Origin: WHSW01 sp963821025
GTDB taxonomy: Bacteria > Actinomycetota > Thermoleophilia > Solirubrobacterales > 70-9
DNA length: 64,000 nt
Reading direction: 5' to 3'
NCBI GenBank assembly: GCA_963821025.1
Contig: CAWGCG010000005.1
Coordinates: 62,001 to 126,000 of the forward strand
The position numbers and the translations under genes were made by a program. The first letter of the stretch is position 1; the number at the start of each line of letters is the position of its first letter. Below the pieces are notes generated by a model. That model saw only the letters and a program-made list of their open reading frames with translations, ran no database searches and was not told the DNA's origin. Shown here in pieces: positions 57,935 through 64,000 of this stretch.

Positions 57935-58519
57935 CTAGCCCAGCAGCTGGTCGATGCGCGCGTTCAGACCCGGGTCGTCGGGCTCGACCGATACGTCGTA
58001 GCGCTCGACCACCCGGCCGTCGCGGTCGAGGAGGTACTTGTTGAAGTTCCAGCTCGGCGGGCCGGCGGCGGCGGCGAGGCGCTGGAACAACGGGTTGACC
58101 GGCTCTGAGACCACGTTGGACTTGGCGAACATCGGGAACGAGACGCCGAAGTTCTGCTCGCAGAACTCGGCGATCTGCCCGTCCGAGCGCGGTTCCTGGC
58201 CGGCGACGTCATCGGCGGGGAAGCCGAGGATGACGAAGCCCTCCGAGCCCCGCTTCTCATAGAGCGCTTCCAGGCCCTCGAACTGCGGCGTAAAACCGCA
58301 CTCGCTCGCCGTGTTGACGACGAGCACCACCTTGTCCTCGTAAGCGCTCAGGTCCTGGCGCTCGCCGTTCAGCAGCGGCTGCTCGCCGGTCAGGACGGAG
58401 CCCGCGCCGCCAACCTGACTCCCCTCGGGCTGCGGCGCGGGCATCGCATCGTCCGTGCCACACGCCGCCAATCCCGCCGTGGCGACGAGAGCAACGAGCG
58501 CTGCGAACGGACGACCCAT
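57935..58519 (-). CDS. Glutathione peroxidase-like thiol peroxidase, lipoprotein
   Basis: A 194-residue exported lipoprotein: signal with lipobox LAAC (Cys20 lipidated). The GPx domain has the peroxidatic Cys74 in NTASECGFTPQ, Gln108 in AGQEP, Trp in PPSWNFNKYLLD, and a second Cys120 in EFCEQNFGVSF that could resolve the disulfide. Such Cys-type GPx proteins usually use thioredoxin rather than glutathione. It should detoxify peroxides outside the membrane. The longer frame to 58930 is an artefact. Confidence 0.9.
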   Translation of the reverse strand: MGRPFAALVALVATAGLAACGTDDAMPAPQPEGSQVGGAGSVLTGEQPLLNGERQDLSAYEDKVVLVVNTASECGFTPQFEGLEALYEKRGSEGFVILGFPADDVAGQEPRSDGQIAEFCEQNFGVSFPMFAKSNVVSEPVNPLFQRLAAAAGPPSWNFNKYLLDRDGRVVERYDVSVEPDDPGLNARIDQLLG

Positions 58520-58553
58520 CCAATTCAAGATACGGGGGCGGTTGCCGGTCGGT

Positions 58554-58790
58554 TCACCGTTTGGGGCGGCGGCGGACCAGGCGCAGCGGCAGCAGCGACA
58601 GCGGCGCCCGCTTGCCCAGTCCGGCGCGGTCGTCGCGGTCGAGCTCGCGGGCGTAGCGAGCGGCATCGGCGGCGCTCGGGTAGCGCTTCTCTCCGCGAAA
58701 GCCACATCCCCGCTCGCAGTCCCAGCGCATGGTCGCGCCCTCGTTCCAAAACCGCACCCGGTGGCCGAGCGCGCGACAGGCAATCGGCAT
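58554..58790 (-). CDS. Small actinobacterial protein of unknown function with Cys pair
   Basis: A 78-residue protein: MPIACRALGHRVRFWNEGATMRWDCERGCGFRGEKRYPSAADAARYARELDRDDR. Three cysteines (Cys5, and a CERGC pair) and a basic Arg-rich tail are visible. The length and composition match small conserved proteins seen in related Thermoleophilia; the function is unknown. It starts 9 bases after the MFS transporter stop, so may be cotranscribed with it. Confidence 0.65.
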   Translation of the reverse strand: MPIACRALGHRVRFWNEGATMRWDCERGCGFRGEKRYPSAADAARYARELDRDDRAGLGKRAPLSLLPLRLVRRRPKR

Positions 58791-58799
58791 CGCCGCAGC

Positions 58800-60683
58800 T
58801 CAGCCGGCGGCCGAGGACGAGCGCTGGGCCGGGGGCGCGTAGGCGTCGCGCCCGGCGCGCCGGGCGGCGCCCTCGGCGACCGCTTCGCGCAGGGCGACGC
58901 GATAGCGCCCGGGACCCCAGTAGCGGGCACCGACTCGACCCGCGAGCTCGGCGCGGGTGAGCTGCCCGTGCTCGGCCAGGGCGGCTCGGATCGCCTCGAC
59001 CTCCCGGTCGAGCCAGGCGGGGTTCGACTGCCAGAGCGGAGGCAGGAACGGGGAGTAAGAGGCGCTGCCGGGTCCGGGCCGAAAGCGGCGCAGCCCCGCT
59101 CGCTCGCGCGCGAGCCGGTCTTGGTGGCGGTGGTCGGGCTCCTCGGTCTTTCCCGGCTCGCGCTCGGGCTCGCGTTCGGGCTCCTCGGCCTTCCCCTGCT
59201 CGCGCTCGGTCCCGCGTTCGGCCTCCTCGGCGGTGATCGGCTTGGCGATGTCCTCCAGCGCTTGGCGCTCGGCCCTGACCCCGATCAAGAGCTCGACGAT
59301 GCCGCCGACGGCCATCACCGCGGCGCCGATCAGGTAGGCGAGCATCACCTTTTCGACGTCGCCGGTCTCGCCCAGCTTTTGGAACACCAGCGGTCCGGTG
59401 ATCCCGCCGATCGCCGTCCCGATCGCGTAGAAGAAGGCGATCGCCAAAGCCCGGATCTCCATCGGGAAGACCTCGCTCACGGTCAGGTAGGCCGAGCTCG
59501 CCCCGGCGGAGGCGAAGAAGAAGGTCGCAGCCAGCGCCAGGGTCAGCCCCCAGTCGCTGAATTGCTCGCCGTTGAAGAGGATGCCGACTATCGCCAGCAT
59601 CACGGCGGAGATCAAGTAGGTCCCGGCGATCATCGGCCGCCGCCCGACCGTGTCGAAGAGGCGGCCCAAGAGCAGCGGCCCGAGGAAGTTGCCGGCGGCG
59701 AAGACCGCGTAAAAGAGCCCGACCTTGTTCTCTCCGACCCCGAGATAGGTGGTCAGGGTGAGTCCGAGGGTGATCGTGACCGCGTTGTAGATGAATGCCT
59801 GGCCGATGAACAGCGAGAAGCCGAGCACGGCGCGCTTCGGATAGACGGTGAAGACGGTGCGCGCGATCTCGCGAAACGGGATCGAGCGTCGCTGGCGAAC
59901 CTCGATCGAGTCGCCGGGCTCCTCGAGCTCTTGGCCGGTGTCCTCGCGCACCTCGCGCTCGATCGAGTCGACCAGCCGCTCGGCTTCCTCCTCGCGCCCA
60001 TGGATGAAGAGCCAACGGGGGCTCTCCGGGACGTGGCGTCGAACGATCAGGATTCCCACACCGAGCAGCGCCCCGAGCCCGAACGAAAGACGCCAACCGA
60101 TGTCGAGGGCGAAAAGCGACTCCTGCAACAAGACCAGCGAGAGCAGGCCGCCGGCGACGGCGCCGAGCCAAAAGGAGCCGTTGATGATCAGGTCGACGCG
60201 GCCGCGAGCCCGGGCCGGAATCATCTCGTCGATCGCCGAGTTGATCGCCGAGTACTCGCCGCCGATACCCGCGCCGGTGAAGAAGCGTGCGATCAGAAAC
60301 CAGGCAGGCGAGGTGGCGAAGGCGGTGGCGACCGTCGCCAGCAGGTAGAGCGAGAGGGTGATCAAGAACAGCCGCTTGCGCCCGAAGCGGTCGGTGAGCT
60401 GGCCGAAAAACAGCGCGCCGGTGCAGGCGCCGGCGACATAGATCGACTGGGCCAGCGCGATGTTGCCCTCGGTGAGGGCGATCCCGCTTCCCGGCTCGGT
60501 CAGAGTCGGAGCGAGGAATCCGATGATCGTCACCTCGAGCCCGTCGAGGATCCAGACGATTCCGAGCCCGATCACGACCCGCCAGTGAAACGACGACCAG
60601 GGTAGGCGGTCGAGGCGAGCCGGGATCTCGGTCTCGATCGTCTTGAACTGCCCCTTGTCGGCTTCGGCAGCGTGCCCCTCCAT
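58800..60683 (-). CDS. MFS transporter with C-terminal winged-helix-like extension
   Basis: A 627-residue protein. Residues about 30-490 are a sugar-porter-type MFS transporter with 12 segments: VWILDGLEVTIIGF, GQLTDRFGRKRLFLITLS, FFTGAGIGGEYSAINSAIDEMIPARARGRVD, and PESPRWLFIHGREEEAERLV. A Glu/Pro/Arg-rich linker (EEPEREPEREPGKTEEPDHRHQ) follows, and then about 90 residues with WLDREVEAIRAALAEHGQLTRAELAGRVGARYWGPGRYRVALREAVAEGAARRAGRDAYAPP. This tail looks like a small winged-helix domain and is not normally part of MFS proteins. ATG 60683 begins MEGHAAEADKGQF; longer frames are artefacts. Confidence 0.85.
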   Translation of the reverse strand: MEGHAAEADKGQFKTIETEIPARLDRLPWSSFHWRVVIGLGIVWILDGLEVTIIGFLAPTLTEPGSGIALTEGNIALAQSIYVAGACTGALFFGQLTDRFGRKRLFLITLSLYLLATVATAFATSPAWFLIARFFTGAGIGGEYSAINSAIDEMIPARARGRVDLIINGSFWLGAVAGGLLSLVLLQESLFALDIGWRLSFGLGALLGVGILIVRRHVPESPRWLFIHGREEEAERLVDSIEREVREDTGQELEEPGDSIEVRQRRSIPFREIARTVFTVYPKRAVLGFSLFIGQAFIYNAVTITLGLTLTTYLGVGENKVGLFYAVFAAGNFLGPLLLGRLFDTVGRRPMIAGTYLISAVMLAIVGILFNGEQFSDWGLTLALAATFFFASAGASSAYLTVSEVFPMEIRALAIAFFYAIGTAIGGITGPLVFQKLGETGDVEKVMLAYLIGAAVMAVGGIVELLIGVRAERQALEDIAKPITAEEAERGTEREQGKAEEPEREPEREPGKTEEPDHRHQDRLARERAGLRRFRPGPGSASYSPFLPPLWQSNPAWLDREVEAIRAALAEHGQLTRAELAGRVGARYWGPGRYRVALREAVAEGAARRAGRDAYAPPAQRSSSAAG

Positions 60684-60741
60684 GCCGAAAAGCGTCCTAC
60701 CCACTCGCGGGCCTCGAAAACTAACCGCGTACCCTGAAGCG

Positions 60742-61638
60742 ATGGACACCGGCTTTCCGACCCAGGACGCACAGACCGACTTCAGCCGGGCACGCCGGCG
60801 CCAGCAGCTCTCCAGTCTCGCCGCGCGCCTGCGGCGCGAGCCCGACGACGTCGACCTGATCCTGCCCTTCGACGAGGTCGTCGGCGCGCTCGGTCGCCGC
60901 GGCGAGCGTCGCATAGGCCTGAAGACGATCGATCTCGACTCGATCGTCGGCACGGTCGATCGCTCGCGGCGCGACTTCGACCGAAGCTTTCGCCCGACCT
61001 CGCGGCGGATGCGCAGGCGTTGGCAGGGAATCGCCACCGCAATGCGCCGCGGCGCCGACATGCCGCCGATCGAGGTCTACAAGGTCGGCACGCTTCACTT
61101 CGTCATCGACGGCCACCACCGGGTCTCGGTCGCCCGCCAGCTCGGGCTCGACAAGATCGACGCGCTGGTCACCGAGATCGTCACCGAGATCGGGGCCGAC
61201 GGCGGGATCTCGCCGCATGACCTGCCGCTGAAGTCACACGAGCGCCTGTTCTTCGAGCGGGTGCCGCTGCCGGCCGAGACGCGCAGCCGGATCAGCCTCA
61301 CAAACGGCTTCGACTACGCCGGGCTCGCCGAGGGGGTCGAGGCGTGGGGATTTCGGCTGATGCAGGCGCGGCGCGAGTTCCTCACTCGCGAGCAGGTTGC
61401 CGAGATCTGGTTTCGGGAGGAGTACGAGCCGGTCACGGAGATGATGCGCGAGGCCGGGCTCGCCGGGCGCGGCACCGAGACCGAGGCCTACGCGCGCGTG
61501 GTCAGCCTCCGCTACCTGCTCTTGCGCACCCACGCCTGGAACGACGACGTGATCGAGCAACTACGCGAGGAGCTGCGGCGCTCGCCTCGCGGCGAGGACA
61601 CCTTCGTCCACCGGCTGCGGCGCGACCTAACCGGATGA
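60742..61638 (+). CDS. ParB-like nuclease-domain protein (actinobacterial chromosome-partitioning-like regulator)
   Basis: A 298-residue protein with a ParB/sulfiredoxin-like core: IGLKTIDLDSIVGTVDRSRRDFDRSF, MPPIEVYKVGTLHFVIDGHHRVSVARQLGLDKIDALV, with the GHHR motif that binds nucleotide in ParB proteins. The C-terminus is a helical domain (LTREQVAEIWFREEYEPVTEMMREAG... TEAYARVVSLRYLLLRTHAWNDDVIEQLREE). It is not in a parAB locus and occurs alone in many Actinobacteria, so a regulatory rather than segregation role is likely. ATG 60742 is used. It overlaps the convergent ABC-transporter gene by 12 bases. Confidence 0.82.
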   Translation: MDTGFPTQDAQTDFSRARRRQQLSSLAARLRREPDDVDLILPFDEVVGALGRRGERRIGLKTIDLDSIVGTVDRSRRDFDRSFRPTSRRMRRRWQGIATAMRRGADMPPIEVYKVGTLHFVIDGHHRVSVARQLGLDKIDALVTEIVTEIGADGGISPHDLPLKSHERLFFERVPLPAETRSRISLTNGFDYAGLAEGVEAWGFRLMQARREFLTREQVAEIWFREEYEPVTEMMREAGLAGRGTETEAYARVVSLRYLLLRTHAWNDDVIEQLREELRRSPRGEDTFVHRLRRDLTG

Positions 61639-62916
61639 GTCGGGCCTCGCCTGCGCGTCGTCGCCCGACTCGGCGGGGGCCTCCTCCTGCGCGGCGGCGG
61701 GCTCGTCTTCTGCCGCCGGCGTCGCCGAGGCCCGCCCGCCGTTCGCGTCGGCGCCGAGACGCTCGCCGGTCTGCGGGTCGAACAGGTGCAGCTTGGTGGT
61801 GTCGAGCCAGAGCTCGGCCTCCTGGCCGCGTTTGACCTTGCTCTCGGGCGCCAGCCTGGCGACCACCTGATCCGAGCCCGCGCCGGGCACCTCGGCGGCG
61901 CCCGAGTCGGCCGCCAGCTCCTCGAGCTCCTTCGATTGGATCTCGTCGGACTCGATCTCGAAATAGACGTAGAGCTCGGAGCCCATCGACTCGACCAGCT
62001 CGATCTTCGCCGTGAGCACATGGCCCCCGTCGCGATCCTCGATCAGCGAGGCATCCTCGAACGACTCCGGGCGCACCCCGGCGATCACGTCGCGGCCGCT
62101 CGAGTCTCCGAGCTTGCCGCGCAGCTCCTCGGGCAGGCGGACGTCGCCGAACGGCAGCTTCACCGTGTCGCCCTCGAGCGTCGCCGCCATGAAGTTCATC
62201 GCCGGCGAGCCGATGAAGCCGGCGACGAACAGGTTCGCCGGATGGTCATAGAGCTCGGCCGGAGCGCCAACCTGCTGCAACGCTCCGGCACGCATCACCG
62301 CGACCCGGTCGCCGAGCGTCATCGCCTCGGTCTGATCGTGGGTGACGTAGACCGTGGTCGTGTTCAGGTTCTTCTGCAGGCGCGAGACCTCGGTCCGCAT
62401 CTGCACGCGTAGCTTCGCGTCGAGGTTCGAGAGCGGCTCGTCCATGAGGAAGGCGCTTGGGTCACGGACGATCGCCCTGCCCATCGCCACCCGCTGGCGC
62501 TGGCCGCCCGAGAGGTTGGCGGGCTTGCGGTCGAGGTGGTCCTCGAGGTCGAGGATCCTCGCCGCCTCCTCGACCTTCTCGGTCACCTCCGCCTGCGGCA
62601 TCTTGGCGAGCTTGAGCGGGAAGGCCATGTTCTCGCGCACGGTCATGTGCGGGTAAAGCGCGTAGTTCTGGAACACCATCGCGATGTTGCGGTCCTTGGG
62701 CGCATAGGTGTTGACCACGTCGCCGCCGATCTTCAGCTCGCCCTCGGAGATGTCCTCGAGCCCGGCGATCATCCGCAGCGCCGTCGATTTGCCGCAGCCC
62801 GAGGGGCCGACGAGGATCACGAACTCGCCGTCCTCGACCGTCAGGTTCATGTCCTTGACGGCCTCGTAGCCGTCGTCAAAGCGCTTCGAGACGCCGTCGA
62901 GAACGATCTCAGCCAT
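61627..62916 (-). CDS. Sugar ABC transporter ATP-binding protein (UgpC/MsmK type)
   Basis: A 429-residue ATPase of the CUT1 carbohydrate-importer family. Walker A GPSGCGKST at 37-45, signature LSGGQ at 135-139, Walker B FLMDE at 156-160, H-loop VTHDQTEAM. A TOBE/regulatory domain (residues about 235-365) precedes a low-complexity Ala/Glu-rich tail (SATPAAEDEPAAAQEEAPAESGDDAQARPD) not usual for this family. AAGGAG lies before ATG 62916. The two permease genes are upstream on the same strand. Confidence 0.92.
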   Translation of the reverse strand: MAEIVLDGVSKRFDDGYEAVKDMNLTVEDGEFVILVGPSGCGKSTALRMIAGLEDISEGELKIGGDVVNTYAPKDRNIAMVFQNYALYPHMTVRENMAFPLKLAKMPQAEVTEKVEEAARILDLEDHLDRKPANLSGGQRQRVAMGRAIVRDPSAFLMDEPLSNLDAKLRVQMRTEVSRLQKNLNTTTVYVTHDQTEAMTLGDRVAVMRAGALQQVGAPAELYDHPANLFVAGFIGSPAMNFMAATLEGDTVKLPFGDVRLPEELRGKLGDSSGRDVIAGVRPESFEDASLIEDRDGGHVLTAKIELVESMGSELYVYFEIESDEIQSKELEELAADSGAAEVPGAGSDQVVARLAPESKVKRGQEAELWLDTTKLHLFDPQTGERLGADANGGRASATPAAEDEPAAAQEEAPAESGDDAQARPDSSG

Positions 62917-62943
62917 TGGTCAGTAACTCCTTGGTTTCGATTG

Positions 62944-63783
62944 TCAGCCCTTGACGGCCCCGGCGGTGAGGCCGGCGACGATCCGGCGCTGGAAGAAGAG
63001 GACGAAGATGATGATCGGGATCGTCACCACCATCGCAGCCGCGGCGATGTTCCCGGTCGGCGAGGTGAACTGCGATTCGCCTGTGAAGAAGGCAAGCGCC
63101 GCCGGGACCGTCCGCGAGGCGTCGCTGGAGGTGAGCGAGATCGCGAAGACGAAGTCGTTCCAGCAGAAGATGAAGACGAGGATCGCGGCGGTGAACATCC
63201 CCGGCGCGGCCAGCGGCACGATCACCTTGCGGAACGCCTGGAACGGGGTAGCACCGTCTACCTGGGCCGCCTGTTCGAGGTCCCAAGGGATCTCTCTGAA
63301 GAAGGCGACCAGGGTGTAGATCGCGAGCGGGAGCGAGAAGGTCAGATAGGGGATGATCAGGCCCAGGTAGGTGTCGTACAGCCCGAGGTTGCGCCACATG
63401 TCGAACAGCGGGCCGACGGTCGAGATCGCCGGGAACATCGCGATCGCCAGCGCCCCGCCGAGGATCACCAGCTTGCCCGGGAACTCGAGCCGCGCGATCG
63501 CATAGGCGGTGAACGAGGCGAGCACGATCGCGATCGTGGTCGAGATCAGCGCGATCACCACGGAGTTGATCAGCGGCCGCAGCAATGGGCTGTCGAGCCC
63601 GCCCTCGAACACGCCGGTGTAGTTGTCGAAGGTCCACTCGGCGGGGATCAGCCGGCCGTCGGCGATCGTTGCGGGGTCCTTGAGCGAGAGCGAGAGGATC
63701 CACAGCACCGGGAAGATCGAGACGATGATGATCACGAACATCCCGACGCTCCAGAATGTGTACTCGCGGCTGCCGCGCTTCAT
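62944..63783 (-). CDS. Sugar ABC transporter permease (MalG/UgpE-like)
   Basis: A 279-residue inner-membrane permease with six transmembrane segments and the EAA loop EQAAQVDGATPFQAFRKVIVPLAAPG that docks the ATPase. The N-terminus YTFWSVGMFVIIIVSIFPVLWILSLSLKD is typical of CUT1 MalG-like proteins. It begins where the other permease ends (shared base at 63783) and is followed by the ATPase after 27 bases. Confidence 0.93.
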   Translation of the reverse strand: MKRGSREYTFWSVGMFVIIIVSIFPVLWILSLSLKDPATIADGRLIPAEWTFDNYTGVFEGGLDSPLLRPLINSVVIALISTTIAIVLASFTAYAIARLEFPGKLVILGGALAIAMFPAISTVGPLFDMWRNLGLYDTYLGLIIPYLTFSLPLAIYTLVAFFREIPWDLEQAAQVDGATPFQAFRKVIVPLAAPGMFTAAILVFIFCWNDFVFAISLTSSDASRTVPAALAFFTGESQFTSPTGNIAAAAMVVTIPIIIFVLFFQRRIVAGLTAGAVKG

Positions 63784-64000
63784 CAGTTCGCCCCCCTCTC
63801 CCGGCCGGGGATCGCGGTGCCGAAGCCGCGCACGAAGACGAACGCGATCAGCAGCACGAGCAGGAAGATGAGCACGGAGACGGCTGAGCCGAGGCCGAGG
63901 TTGACCCGGGATATGAGCTGGTTGTAGCCGACGATCGAGACCGACTCGGTGTCCTGGCCTCCCCCGGTCATGATGAAGATCGAGTCGAACACCCGGAAGG
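63783..64000 (-). CDS. Sugar ABC transporter permease (MalF/UgpA-like), C-terminal part
   Basis: The C-terminal about 72 residues of a MalF-like permease; the rest is beyond the window. FDSIFIMTGGGQDTESVSIVGYNQLISR and the final helix AVSVLIFLLVLLIAFVFVRGFG are characteristic. With the MalG-like permease and the ATPase it forms a carbohydrate importer; a solute-binding protein gene is expected further upstream. The sugar is unknown. Confidence 0.9.
   Translation of the reverse strand, partial: FRVFDSIFIMTGGGQDTESVSIVGYNQLISRVNLGLGSAVSVLIFLLVLLIAFVFVRGFGTAIPGRERGAN

Noticed and set aside
44001..64000. Very long high-GC frames antisense to kdp, ccm and MFS genes (for example 46273-48663 and 58455-60605)
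   Set aside because: They are shadows on the opposite strand of well-recognised genes, typical of high-GC DNA, and rich in Arg, Asp and Gly without domain structure.

Overview
The window is GC-rich, densely packed actinobacterial chromosome. Several things suggest the class Thermoleophilia (Solirubrobacterales-like), though this assignment is inference: an Rv2578c-type radical SAM protein, DUF6458 and DUF6653 proteins, a GTP-type PEP carboxykinase, an RlpA-like hydrolase behind a ydaO (c-di-AMP) riboswitch, a ParB-like protein and paired DUF1501/DUF1800 genes. I see no prophage, insertion sequence, CRISPR array or genomic island; nearly everything looks like core or lineage-specific chromosome.

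Region 1 (1-12,657) is largely C2/C4 carbon metabolism. It holds the C-terminus of a malyl-CoA lyase-like enzyme with a hotdog thioesterase, a small HTH/nucleotidyltransferase pair resembling a toxin-antitoxin module, PEP carboxykinase, an operon of two succinyl-CoA-synthetase-like subunits plus a single-cluster ferredoxin, an acyl-CoA synthetase, acetyl-CoA synthetase, and the DUF485/ActP acetate symporter pair. Region 2 (12,790-24,831) is transport and stress: MFS exporters, a LexA-box-bearing radical SAM gene, a MarR/MFS efflux operon with a perfect 18-bp palindrome, an HtrA-like protease, a quinone-detoxification locus (ring-cleaving dioxygenase plus esterase, divergent from a MarR regulator), an aminotransferase, a GST-like protein and a DUF255 thioredoxin-fold protein.

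Region 3 (24,836-34,225) contains a DUF1800/DUF1501/cupredoxin export operon, glutamine synthetase, a cysteine-less AhpD-like protein, the riboswitch-controlled RlpA-like protein, an SDR plus membrane methyltransferase, RNase P RNA, lexA with a zinc-ribbon partner, and tRNA-Leu(GAG). Region 4 (34,417-44,975) is mixed: a GFA protein, an MFS pump, a CmoB-like methyltransferase, a GDPD, a lipid kinase, a DedA-like membrane protein, a PHP phosphoesterase, a tandemly duplicated YjdF-like membrane protein, and an EEP nuclease.

Region 5 (44,976-53,866) is a complete Kdp potassium-uptake locus with unusual architecture. The structural order is F-A-C-B, KdpD is split into two separate genes at opposite ends, a 26-residue membrane ORF and an unrecognised gene sit between kdpE and kdpF, and a UspA gene closes the cluster. 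Region 6 (53,948-64,000) has secG, a partial cytochrome c maturation set (ccmI-like, ccmF, and a ccmE with Cys in place of the heme-binding His), an SDR, a lipoprotein glutathione peroxidase, an MFS transporter with an extra C-terminal domain, a ParB-like protein and a sugar ABC transporter running off the end.

The strongest regulatory observation is an identical 13-bp LexA-type operator at both the lexA promoter and the start of the radical SAM gene. I did not find a clearly novel multi-gene defence or biosynthetic system. The best candidates for something under-described are the kdp locus architecture, the DUF1800/DUF1501/cupredoxin operon, the LexA/zinc-ribbon pair and the ferredoxin-linked CoA ligase.
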